Below, in pieces: positions 48,573 to 57,696 of a stretch of DNA of 64,000 nucleotides. The stretch's first letter is position 1. Every line of letters starts with the position of its first letter. A program made the translations under genes and the position numbers. This stretch comes from Candidatus Bathyarchaeota archaeon (lineage in GTDB: Archaea > Thermoproteota > Bathyarchaeia > 40CM-2-53-6): the NCBI GenBank assembly GCA_005888735.1, contig VBBN01000030.1, positions 92,302-156,301 on the forward strand, read 5' to 3'. The notes beneath the pieces are model-generated. The model did not search any database. It was not told the origin of the DNA and saw only the letters and a list, made by a program, of their open reading frames with translations.

Positions 48573-49900
48573 CTGGGCTTACCTTTCAGAGCTTGTCTTA
48601 CGAGCCGAAGGGTTTCACGAATAATTCGAGCGGCTCCTGCGCGTTCCTTCGATTCTCCTGTCACTCGGATAACCGGTTCAGTCCCGCTTTCGCGTACGAG
48701 AACCCAGCTCTTGTCTGTGCTGACCCGTAATCCATACTTGTCGCTAATTGACGACCCGGCTCCTACCACTTTTCCGAGGTGGTTGGCCAGCCACTCGGCC
48801 TTGCCTGGTCGTAGCTTTCCTAATAAACTCCTTCGTATCATGTAGTATTCGGGCACGTCGTCGAGGTAAGCTGAGACAGAGTCACCGTCTTCCTCGACCG
48901 CTTTAAGAAACAATAGGCCTGATAGGATCCCGTCGGGGCAAGGATTGAAGTTCGTATGGATCCAGGCTCCTGAGGGTTCTCCTGCAAAACTGGCTTTCCA
49001 ACGCTTCACCTCACGCAAGAGCTTCGCGTCGCCAACCGGACCTCTGATAATTCTTCCTCCATGTTTTTCAACGACCTCGTCTATTGCCATTGACGCGTCG
49101 AGCGGTATGAGAAACGGGCCCTTCGATCTCAGGGCTAGGGATCGAATGTACGCTCCGAGGACTCGGTCTTGCAGGGGGCAGTCACCCTTCTCATCAACGA
49201 GGACCATTCGGTCAGCATCCCCGTCAAACGCTACCCCCGCCATTGCGCCCGTCTTTGTAACTATCTCCTGTAGCATCCGAGTGCTTTGCCGAGTCGGTTC
49301 AGACCCCCGTGCGCTAAACTCACCGTCAGGCATCGAATTGATTGAAGTAGCCGAGTCCAACAGGTTGCCGTAAATTTCTGGCGCCAGTTCGGACGCAGCT
49401 CCATTGCCAGGGTCTACAACGACCTTCCATTTCCTGTCGAAACTGATCGTGGCCAATCTGGACTTGTACCCAGTGGGCCGGGCCGACTCGTATTTCCAGA
49501 CGCCATTCTTTCCTCGGTCAGCCGAGCGAGGACTGCTTCGAAGTTCCGTCACATCGTCGACGGCTTCACCCTTTGCGTTGAAGACTTTGAATCCATTGTA
49601 TTGGGGTGGGTTATGACTCGCCGTTATCATGACCCCCCAGCGGTTCCCCCTGGCTCTCGTCTCGAACGAGAGAGCAGGAGTCGGAACAAGATCATAGTCC
49701 AGAATGTGAGCTTCTGCCTCCAAGGCAGCGGAGGAGAATGAAGCCTTCAAAACAGGTCCAGAGAATCGTGGGTCTCTGCCTAGGGAAACCTCTGTTCCGG
49801 GATTTCGGCAGAGTGCACGTGCAAGTTCGGACGCCACCGAGGGGCCGACCTCGGTAGGATACCGGCCCCTTATTCCAGAGCTTCTGAACTGAAGGGGCAA
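48569..49900 (-). CDS. glmM: Phosphoglucosamine mutase/phosphohexomutase
   Basis: FRSSGIRGRYP; MITASHNPPQYNGFK; AFDGDADRMVLVDEKG. Confidence 0.92.
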   Translation of the reverse strand: MPLQFRSSGIRGRYPTEVGPSVASELARALCRNPGTEVSLGRDPRFSGPVLKASFSSAALEAEAHILDYDLVPTPALSFETRARGNRWGVMITASHNPPQYNGFKVFNAKGEAVDDVTELRSSPRSADRGKNGVWKYESARPTGYKSRLATISFDRKWKVVVDPGNGAASELAPEIYGNLLDSATSINSMPDGEFSARGSEPTRQSTRMLQEIVTKTGAMAGVAFDGDADRMVLVDEKGDCPLQDRVLGAYIRSLALRSKGPFLIPLDASMAIDEVVEKHGGRIIRGPVGDAKLLREVKRWKASFAGEPSGAWIHTNFNPCPDGILSGLLFLKAVEEDGDSVSAYLDDVPEYYMIRRSLLGKLRPGKAEWLANHLGKVVGAGSSISDKYGLRVSTDKSWVLVRESGTEPVIRVTGESKERAGAARIIRETLRLVRQALKGKPS

Positions 49901-49915
49901 GACTGCGCGATGCGA

Positions 49916-50569
49916 TTACGATGCTTCTGGAATCGGAGCCATCGGCTCCCGGGCTTGTGACGGGCCTGGCTCAGAGCTCGGCGTCTCCAGGGGCATTGAG
50001 AGAAGTTTCGACTTTCTCACTCCCACGTGTCTCAGTGGACAGACTTTCTTCGCTTCATTGTATACATCTGATCCCATCTTGCCAAGCACCATCTCATGAC
50101 AAAGTTGAGAATAGGTCAGCTTTGCGGCCTTTTCCGCTACAACCTTCCCCATGACTTGGCGTACCGCATGCTCTTGGGACCCTTGGATTCTACCGTGGCT
50201 GAAAGATATGACGTAAACCCGCGTCAGATACTTGTCACTCGTACTGGCAGTGAAGATTCCGTCAATCCTGGTGCTGCCTCTTCGAACCAGACTTCTCAAA
50301 TAGTCGGTAGAATACTCGTGACTCTTCAGGATCGTTTCGCAACGGTCCCCGTTGACCAAAACTACTAGAAAGTAGAGCTTGGTAGATTGATGAGAAAAAT
50401 CCCCGCTGATATCATATAAGGTGGTCTCGACGACTCTACCTATGAGTTTCTTCGGATCCTCTGAAGGGATAACCGCGACATTCTGCTCCCCAAAGTATGA
50501 CGGGGTGAATACTGAGTACCATTCCTTGGCCCTCCACTTGTCCCTAACTTTCTTAGCTGCTTTCGACAA
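49916..50569 (-). CDS. rps3ae: Ribosomal protein S3Ae
   Basis: KVRDKWRAKEWYSVFTPSYFGEQNVAVIPSEDPKKLIGRVVE. Confidence 0.94.
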   Translation of the reverse strand: MSKAAKKVRDKWRAKEWYSVFTPSYFGEQNVAVIPSEDPKKLIGRVVETTLYDISGDFSHQSTKLYFLVVLVNGDRCETILKSHEYSTDYLRSLVRRGSTRIDGIFTASTSDKYLTRVYVISFSHGRIQGSQEHAVRQVMGKVVAEKAAKLTYSQLCHEMVLGKMGSDVYNEAKKVCPLRHVGVRKSKLLSMPLETPSSEPGPSQAREPMAPIPEAS

Positions 50570-50574
50570 ATTGT

Positions 50575-50826
50575 TTACCTCCTGTGTTCCTCGGACACGC
50601 TATTCAGAGTTCCTTCTGCCGCTTGAAGACACTGAATGAGGTCGTCTAGGGTGGATATGAATGTTTCAATCTTTCCATCAAAAGAGATCTTGAAAGTGAC
50701 CTCTCTGCCGAGAGCCCAGCCATTTATGTTCAGTCCGGGCATCTCGTTATCAGGCTCTACCGCGCGCACCAACGACTCGGATGCTTTAGTGCTGCGTGTC
50801 CTAAGTCGTAACCTAGCTCTAATCAA
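50575..50826 (-). CDS. pcc1: KEOPS complex subunit Pcc1
   Basis: 83 aa Pcc1-like between S3Ae and DHH genes: ARLRLRTRSTKASESLVRAVEPDNE. Confidence 0.78.
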   Translation of the reverse strand: MIRARLRLRTRSTKASESLVRAVEPDNEMPGLNINGWALGREVTFKISFDGKIETFISTLDDLIQCLQAAEGTLNSVSEEHRR

Positions 50827-52274
50827 TGTAATAGCACAGAGTCTATGGTCCTCTCAAACGTAGCTAGAAATCCATCGAGTTTGTCTTTGTCGACCGTTGC
50901 TCCTGCCGCTATCGCATGACCGCCTCCACTCCCTCCGTAGTCCGCGGTCAGTGTCTGAAGTATTTTGCCGAGGTTTACTCCCATGGATACGAGATTGTCC
51001 GTCGCCCTTGCGGAGATCTTTACTGCGCCGTCTTTTCTTGTTGTGATAACGAGCGTGACCTTACCAGTTCCGAATAGGTTCGACGAGGAGACAATGGAGG
51101 AAACGGCCCCCGTCATGTTCTCGTCGATCACGCCTTCTCCTCTCACTATTACTAAGTTCTCCTCCCGTATCAGAGCGCCGGGACTAGTTGTCAGCCAGTT
51201 CATGTACGTCGCTAGCGACTTCTTGTATTCTGAGTAGACTAGTTCGGCCTCCTTGAATGCTGCTCCTCTCTCGCCCAGTCCTAGTGCTAGGCCAAGTGAC
51301 GCTCTTCCCATCCTGCCGCACGAGTTGAGGAGCGTCGCAAACTCTCTCCCATCTCTGAGTGGCGTCCAGGGGTCTTCCTTAACGAGAGTGTAGACGGACC
51401 CGATAAGCTCCAAGGCTTTCTCACCGCTGAGCTTCAGTGCCATCATGTGCTGAATAATCCCGTCAACTAGTCGTTGCTTCTCGTCCGTCGAGAGGTCGGA
51501 GATTGTTCTCCATTTCTCGTCTATTTTCGTCGGTACGTGTGCCTTGTCGAGCAGGGCGAGACACCTGTCTTCCTCTCCACTAAGCCCCGGAAGGAATGGA
51601 GAGGTAGTCGATGCGATTGCTCTGTGGATTGGTCTTGTTTGTCTGCCGAACAGGATTAGGTCCTGCGTTTCTTCGACGAGATTGAGTTCGATCGCGTCTC
51701 TGAGAATGTCAGCATTTAGGCCTCTCAACTTCCGTTGTGGGCCCTTGTCTTGTTGGTCTCCGAGACACCCGACTAGGGCCATTGGTGACAGGTCCTTATT
51801 TCTCTCGTCGATAGCCTTTGCAAGCAGGTAGGCTGTTCCGGCACCGCTTATCACCGTGGATCCGTCGTAACCAACGGTGTGGGGGTTGAAATGGTGAGTG
51901 TTCTTCGCCGGCTCTCCTAGGGATTGATGATGGTCAGCGACGACGACCTCTTTCTCCCGGAATCCTTTTTCTAGAAGGGCAAGCTGACCACTTCCCATAT
52001 CGGTGAGAACAATGAGTTCGGAATCTATCTGCCCAAGGTCTTCGACTACATCTTCAGATAGGCTTTCGACGACTCGTTGGTGCAATGAGGCACCAAGTCT
52101 CCTCACAGCGGTCAGGGTAATGCTACCAGCGCTCAACCCGTCGGCATCGAAATGTGTCACAAGCAGGATTGGCGATCGTCTTTCTGCGGCCCTTACTATT
52201 ACGTCGGCAGATTTCCTGGCGAGCTCGTCAAGTTCCGCGCGACGGTCAGAAGTACTAGTGGAGGGAGGCTGCAA
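50823..52274 (-). CDS. DHH-family phosphoesterase/archaeal RecJ-like
   Basis: ILLVTHFDADGLSAGSI; VVADHHQSLG; GSGGGHAIAAGA. Confidence 0.92.
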   Translation of the reverse strand: MQPPSTSTSDRRAELDELARKSADVIVRAAERRSPILLVTHFDADGLSAGSITLTAVRRLGASLHQRVVESLSEDVVEDLGQIDSELIVLTDMGSGQLALLEKGFREKEVVVADHHQSLGEPAKNTHHFNPHTVGYDGSTVISGAGTAYLLAKAIDERNKDLSPMALVGCLGDQQDKGPQRKLRGLNADILRDAIELNLVEETQDLILFGRQTRPIHRAIASTTSPFLPGLSGEEDRCLALLDKAHVPTKIDEKWRTISDLSTDEKQRLVDGIIQHMMALKLSGEKALELIGSVYTLVKEDPWTPLRDGREFATLLNSCGRMGRASLGLALGLGERGAAFKEAELVYSEYKKSLATYMNWLTTSPGALIREENLVIVRGEGVIDENMTGAVSSIVSSSNLFGTGKVTLVITTRKDGAVKISARATDNLVSMGVNLGKILQTLTADYGGSGGGHAIAAGATVDKDKLDGFLATFERTIDSVLLH

Positions 52275-52701
52275 CCGGCTTGTAGTCCCACTCTTTGGGC
52301 AGTCGACCCGCGCTTCGATAGTAACTTGAGAGTCTATGAATTTTCGACTCGATTAGCGCGAGGTCTCGCTTGTTGGGATAGTCTTTTCTGTTCTTTTCCA
52401 GATGCCGGGCTGTCCTTGTAGCCTTTTTGACAAGATTTTCGAGATCTTCGGGAATCCTAGGCCTTGCCTCAGGAGGGAGTAATCGTTCCAGTCGCTTCTG
52501 GGTGACTTGGGAGACCAAGGGAATACCATACCGGTCGCGCAGCAGCTGTCCGACGATACTGGGGGAGTTTCCTCCTTTCGAGAGCTTGCTGACGAGAGCC
52601 TCAACTTCCTCAGGCTCGTACTTGAACCAAGAGGGTGGGCGACGACTAACGGGCCTTGTCGAGCCGGAGCTTCCTCTTTTCCCGGAGTACAGTCGCGCCA
52701 A
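52255..52701 (-). CDS. rps15: 30S ribosomal protein S15
   Basis: MARLYSGKRGSSGSTRP...DKRDLALIESKIHRLSSYYRSAGRLPKEWDY-type sequence. Confidence 0.94.
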   Translation of the reverse strand: MARLYSGKRGSSGSTRPVSRRPPSWFKYEPEEVEALVSKLSKGGNSPSIVGQLLRDRYGIPLVSQVTQKRLERLLPPEARPRIPEDLENLVKKATRTARHLEKNRKDYPNKRDLALIESKIHRLSSYYRSAGRLPKEWDYKPVAASLH

Positions 52702-52737
52702 GTTGAGTCCTAGCTCGGCCGCGGAAGCCTCTGTTAT

Positions 52738-53205
52738 TTAAAGAGGACGAAAACGGCTTCCTCGAAAAACGGTCAACTTAGAATGCGATCTTGGTGAGAT
52801 CACAGTCAACCCATTGAGCCCGAGTAGCCTTCGAAGGTCAGAGTCGACTGTAGCGATGGCCGTCTCCCTCCTTGTCCCCAGGGCAAAAGTCAGAAGTGAC
52901 GTGTCAGTGTCCGGAACTCCCAGCGGCGTGTCAACTAACTCAATCGCTCCCCGAGCTACGATGTCAAGAGCAATTCTGGCCAGAGAGCTAGTGTTCCACT
53001 TCCCGACGCGGGCAAGACGCTGGAGTTCGAGCATGACACCGTCAATTATCGCTACACTTACGCGTGTATGCAGCAGTTCCTGAAGAGCTGGCTCGTAATC
53101 GAGCCGTTGTCTGAGGCACGTCAACACGAAGCTGGTGTCGAGGAGAACGAGTAACCCGGTGGAGCTGGTTCTTACCTCAGTGTTCCGAATCCTATGAGTC
53201 GCCAA
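52738..53205 (-). CDS. PIN-domain protein; TTG 53205 start assumed, ORF opens at 53256
   Basis: LVLLDTSFVLTCLRQRLDYE...VPDTDTSLLTFALGTRRETAIATVDSDLRRLL. Confidence 0.82.
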   Translation of the reverse strand: MATHRIRNTEVRTSSTGLLVLLDTSFVLTCLRQRLDYEPALQELLHTRVSVAIIDGVMLELQRLARVGKWNTSSLARIALDIVARGAIELVDTPLGVPDTDTSLLTFALGTRRETAIATVDSDLRRLLGLNGLTVISPRSHSKLTVFRGSRFRPL

Positions 53206-54407
53206 CTCTCCCCTATCCGACGGCTTAGAGCTACTTTGGAACCCGGCTCGGAACAAATCGGCTTCCTTAGCGCTACGTCCGCGATATTTTCACGAGCAGA
53301 AACGACAACCCCGGAAGTAACCGCTGTCCCCGCATTCAGAACTAGTGGCTCATTCATTCGAATCTTCTGGACGGGAACGAGTTGTTCCGTACCGACCGCT
53401 TTCTCGAATAGATCAACGTCAAGGCTGACTTTTTCAAGTGTGGGAGGGAGAGTTCCAGCTTTTCCCACGACATTACCGACTAGGCCGTCAGACTTTGTGA
53501 CGGATGGATCTAGGTCGGTTCCCATCGCAATGAGTCCTCCAGGAGCTGCCTCCTTGACTTCTCCGCCTCCAGCTTCTAGGCGGGCGACTCTTGCTAACAG
53601 AGGGTCGTACTTGGCCCTGTTGCTGTCCTCTGTCTTGATTCCGGGGCGAATCTCGACCTCTTCGCCATTCTGAAAGACGCCTTGGACAACTGATCCTCCG
53701 ACTACGCCGCCTGTAAGGTCTTCTACCAGTGTCCCAGGTTTGTTCACGTCAAACGAGCGGAGAACTGACATTCGTGGAGCCAGCTGGTGGTTGCGTTCTG
53801 GCGTGGGGATTTTCTCTTGAATGGCACATATCAGTGCATCCATGTTCAACTTGTGCTGCGCTGAGACAGGAATCACCGGTGCCCTTTCGGCCACAGTGTT
53901 CTTTGTGAAGTTCAGAATCTCCTCATAGTTTTGCCGTGCCCTTGCTTGGTCAACAACATCGATTTTGTTTTGGACCATTACAAGCCTTTGGAGTCCTACC
54001 ATCTCGGCTGCGAGCAAGTGCTCTCTATCTTGGGCTTGGGGGCACTTTACGTTCGAGGAGATCACGAACAAGGCTCCGTCCATGAGAGCAGCACCTGAAA
54101 GCATCGTGACCATCAGGCTGTGGTGGCCGGGGCAATCGACGAAGCTTACCCTCCGTAGGAGCTTTGTCTTGCTTCCACAATTCGGGCAAACAGGCGACGT
54201 CGAGTAATTCGAAGGGGGCTCGCACGACGGGCACTCGTAGAACGACGCATCGGCATAGCCTATTCTAATGGTAATGCCTCTTCGTAATTCTTCCGAGTGT
54301 CTCGCAGTCCACATTCCCGTTAGCGATTGGACAATGGTGCTTTTCCCGTTGTCTACGTGGCCCAGCGTCCCGATGTTGATTTCAGGCTGCAGCCTAATGT
54401 CACCTAT
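53172..54407 (-). CDS. Translation initiation factor 2 subunit gamma; no ATG/GTG/TTG start, possible ATA 54405-54407
   Basis: In-frame upstream extension of the listed ORF: IGDIRLQPEINIGTLGHVDNGKSTIVQSLTGMWTARHSEELRRGITIRIGYADA; zinc knuckle CPSC...CPNCG. Confidence 0.9.
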   Translation of the reverse strand: MGDIRLQPEINIGTLGHVDNGKSTIVQSLTGMWTARHSEELRRGITIRIGYADASFYECPSCEPPSNYSTSPVCPNCGSKTKLLRRVSFVDCPGHHSLMVTMLSGAALMDGALFVISSNVKCPQAQDREHLLAAEMVGLQRLVMVQNKIDVVDQARARQNYEEILNFTKNTVAERAPVIPVSAQHKLNMDALICAIQEKIPTPERNHQLAPRMSVLRSFDVNKPGTLVEDLTGGVVGGSVVQGVFQNGEEVEIRPGIKTEDSNRAKYDPLLARVARLEAGGGEVKEAAPGGLIAMGTDLDPSVTKSDGLVGNVVGKAGTLPPTLEKVSLDVDLFEKAVGTEQLVPVQKIRMNEPLVLNAGTAVTSGVVVSARENIADVALRKPICSEPGSKVALSRRIGESWRLIGFGTLR

Positions 54408-54446
54408 TAATAGAAGGTCCTCCAGAGGAAAATACGGGCGTGTTTC

Positions 54447-55814
54447 GTGGAAACCGTCACGGCTGAGCGGTTTGATGCCGAGGGACTGGATATTAACGCT
54501 CTCCTAGACCCGAAGACGGAGCGCGGACGAGCGGAACACGGGTGGTTTCCCAAAGGTCCGCGGAGCTTCGACTGGCTGCTCAAGTACAGGTGCGTCAGGG
54601 ACTACATAGACAACTACACTGCCAAGTCGACACGCAACCAGCGACTGTACGTTCTGGAGAAGGTCTTGAAGGCAGGACGGTTAACGGATCCGGAACAGCT
54701 TCTGAAACTCTCAGAGTCACAGGCGAAGACTCTGATCAAGAGGGTCTGGCAGTTCTACATCCAACACGGAAAACACTCTTACGCCCGAACTGTCTCGATA
54801 ACGATGCGAGGCTTCTTCGAAGCCCATGACCGAGAGCTACGCTTCAAGCGGTCGGAGAAGGTTCGCAGCGCCCGCCTAGTGAAGATCAACATCGAACACA
54901 TCCCCAACAAGGCCGAAGTTTACCGGATGGCGGACGTCGCAGGCTCTCTCAGAAACAGGGCGATCGTTCTCTGCCTCTATCAGAGCGGCGTTCGGCCCGG
55001 TTGTCTCTGCAACTGGAACTACGGACTCGTCAGCCAACAACTATACCCGGAGATAAACAGTCCAGTCCAGCTAAAGATCACTCCAAATCTAGATAACAAG
55101 CTGAACCTCTACGGACTCCCCTACTACATCACCTTCCTGGCGGAGGAAAGCGCCAGGGCTCTCAGAGACCACATCGACGAGAGAAAGAAAAGAGAAGGGT
55201 GGAACCCCCAACCCAGCGACCGAATCTTCGTCACAGCAAGCAGCGCCAGCCGTGGAGAACCCATCGACCCGTCCGGCATATGGAGCGTGGTCAAGGTCGC
55301 GGCAGCACAAGCCAATCTCGACCCGAAGAGCGTTTGGCCCAAGGTCCTCCGCAAATCCTTCAGAAAAACATTGAATGCCACAGACAGCCTCGATGAAGAC
55401 ACGAAGGAGGCGCTGATGGGCCACCGACTTCCAGGGAGCCGAGGAAACTATTTCGACTACCACGACCTCGACGAGGTACGCGAGAAGTATCTGGCAGTCG
55501 ACTGGAGCCGGGACGGAGGAAACGTCACTAGGATGAAGGAGCTAGACAAGGCGAATAAAGACCTGGAAGAACGCGTCTCCTCTCTGGAAAACAGAAACAA
55601 AGTACTCATGGTTCACTTGCTTGCCGGTGAGGCGGGGATAATTCCAATGGCCTCGCCAGGGGAGCTTCGCCGGATCCCAACTGAAGAACTGGAGAGAGCT
55701 CTCGAACAGCACGTAGCTCGTGCGGGCCGAGAAGCGATGCGGAACGGCGCAAACGAAACATCGCCCATGTACAAGCTGGGCAGCAGGGTTGGCCGAAAAT
55801 TGAGGTCGAAATAG
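54447..55814 (+). CDS. Tyrosine recombinase/integrase
   Basis: RNRAIVLCLYQSGVRPGCL; VWPKVLRKSFRKTLNATDSLDEDTKEALMGHRLPGSRGNYFDY; C-terminal coiled coil. Confidence 0.85.
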   Translation: METVTAERFDAEGLDINALLDPKTERGRAEHGWFPKGPRSFDWLLKYRCVRDYIDNYTAKSTRNQRLYVLEKVLKAGRLTDPEQLLKLSESQAKTLIKRVWQFYIQHGKHSYARTVSITMRGFFEAHDRELRFKRSEKVRSARLVKINIEHIPNKAEVYRMADVAGSLRNRAIVLCLYQSGVRPGCLCNWNYGLVSQQLYPEINSPVQLKITPNLDNKLNLYGLPYYITFLAEESARALRDHIDERKKREGWNPQPSDRIFVTASSASRGEPIDPSGIWSVVKVAAAQANLDPKSVWPKVLRKSFRKTLNATDSLDEDTKEALMGHRLPGSRGNYFDYHDLDEVREKYLAVDWSRDGGNVTRMKELDKANKDLEERVSSLENRNKVLMVHLLAGEAGIIPMASPGELRRIPTEELERALEQHVARAGREAMRNGANETSPMYKLGSRVGRKLRSK

Positions 55815-56616
55815 ATTCCTTCTTCTCTCAAGCAGGTTGCTGATTCGTGGATATTGGAAAGCTTTCCTCGGAGGGACTCAACAGAAAGGGCATGAGTTTC
55901 TTTCTTCAGTCCTCAGGTCCTCTGCAAGGCCCCTTTACGCATGACTCAGCAGTTCTTGCCTCGCCGTGGTCACGGCGGCTCGAAGGCTCCGCATCCATCG
56001 CACTTGTTGAGCATGGTCGGCTTGAAGGTTTAAGCACTGCTGAAGGATTAAACACTGCGATTCTTTCTCGCAGCATACTTCCCATGCTTTGAGAGTCGCT
56101 GGGGCCATAGGCCGTGAGGTGGACGTTTTTCCCGCCGTGTAGGCAACTCGTCTCGGAAGCCTCTTCTGGTAGACTTGGGTTTCTATTTCAATGACTTGAC
56201 GTAATTCTCGGTCTGTCTGGTTTCCGTTGTTGCCTCTCCCAGTGCCAATGCATTCTTTACAAGACTGTCTATCAGAGGTTTCCTATCTCTCTTCATGAGC
56301 TATGCTTCGACAGAAATGAACAGGGAACTGGTAAATAATTTCTGACCATTATTCTTGTTCACACCCCGTTGGGAACGCGCCCATCTAATACACCGCGACG
56401 CGACAACTCACGGGCTTTCTCTGGAACAGCATGCCCGTATTCGTTCCAAGGATACAGCTGTCCTTCAAAGAACATGTGCAGATGGGTTCTGAGAGATTCA
56501 TGCGAATGGACTCGGGCTTGAATTCCCGGGCTAAGGACTCTCGCACATATCTTCGCCTTTATTTTCGGCTTCCCCTTCTACTATTCACCTGGGTGAAGCT
56601 ATGCTTTGTTGCTATG

Positions 56617-56782
56617 CTGCAGCTTGGAGAGTCTCTTTGGTGTCGTTCTTGCGATAAGCTGACGGTTCACGAGGTCAGATACATGTCCGAGCCTCCGTTT
56701 CGTCGGGAAACTACTGGTGTGTAGAAACTGCGGTGAAACTATTGAGCAACCGCTAGGAGGTCCAGGGTGCCCCGACTGCTAG
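56617..56782 (+). pseudogene. Small two-zinc-ribbon protein, apparently frameshifted
   Basis: LQLGESLWCRSCDKLTVHEVRYMSEPPFRRETT then, one base later, LVCRNCGETIEQPLGGPGCPDC*. Confidence 0.4.
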
Positions 56783-56898
56783 ACATTGAACAAGCCGGAG
56801 ACATGTGGTGGAGCCTGGGTGAAAGACCTAGCCTGGATGTGGCTGATGGACATTCGCTTGGAACCCGACGACGGCTCGTACTCGATAGAAGGCGGTGA

Positions 56899-57165
56899 TT
56901 GTTGCGGAGACAGGGGCGCAGGAGTCAGGTTTCGGTGTGGGATCCAGCGCAGGAACGAATTGCACGATGGTTCGCCCGACAAGAAGTTGGAAACCAGTCC
57001 GATGCAGCGCTGTCAACCTGGTGCTCTAGGTGTGGCAAAGCGACGGAACACAAGTACATACAGAACCCGGACGGGAAAATGTGCAAGGATTGCGGCGAGA
57101 GGATTTACGACACGGAAATAGGCCGCATACGAGTCTGGAGCGCTGACGTGTCCTGGTATCGCTAA
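56899..57165 (+). CDS. Small zinc-ribbon protein (88-aa ORF, start uncertain)
   Basis: WCSRCGKATEHKYIQNPDGKMCKDCGERIYD. Confidence 0.45.
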   Translation: MLRRQGRRSQVSVWDPAQERIARWFARQEVGNQSDAALSTWCSRCGKATEHKYIQNPDGKMCKDCGERIYDTEIGRIRVWSADVSWYR

Positions 57166-57228
57166 GTACGGGCAAACGTCGTCGAGTGTCTTCGGCCGGT
57201 CATGGGGCAGTTGTCGAATAACCTGTTA

Positions 57229-57496
57229 GCATTTTCGACCGCTCCCCTCTGGATCCTCTTCCCGAGCCTGTCGACGTTCCTCTAGAAAATTCCTGATGTT
57301 CTGGTTCTTTATTCCCTCGCTCATCCCAAGCACCGCTAGTGAGGCGAGGACTGGGGGCAACGATGACGGCGAATGGGGTACCAGCCAGAATGATATTCGC
57401 CATGAAACCTAAGACCAAGACCAAACCGAGGAAAGCGGTGATCACCATGAGAAACTGTGCTCCGCCTAGCGACCCGAATTTGCCGTCGAGCTCCAT
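57229..57496 (-). pseudogene. Small membrane protein, apparently frameshifted at a C5 run
   Basis: FLMVITAFLGLVLVLGFMANIILAGTPFAVIVA then one base on PVLASLAVLGMSEGIKNQNIRNFLEERRQAREEDPEGSGRKC*. Confidence 0.4.
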
Positions 57497-57696
57497 CTTG
57501 AGCTTTGCAGGATCACGTATAGTAGGTTAGAAAGACCGTGAGCCAGGAAAGCCTGGCACACGAGGTATCTTTTGAAGAGCCACCACCCCAGAGAGTCGCG
57601 TTCAAGGTTCAGGTACCCAAACGCTGAGCTACGAACCGAAAAAGGAAGCCCACTAGGTCGTCGAAGTGGGCAGATCGTTAACTTCAGGAAAAATTG

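Noticed and set aside
55089-55463. Minus-strand ORFs inside the integrase
   Set aside because: Antisense to the recombinase catalytic region; no domain features
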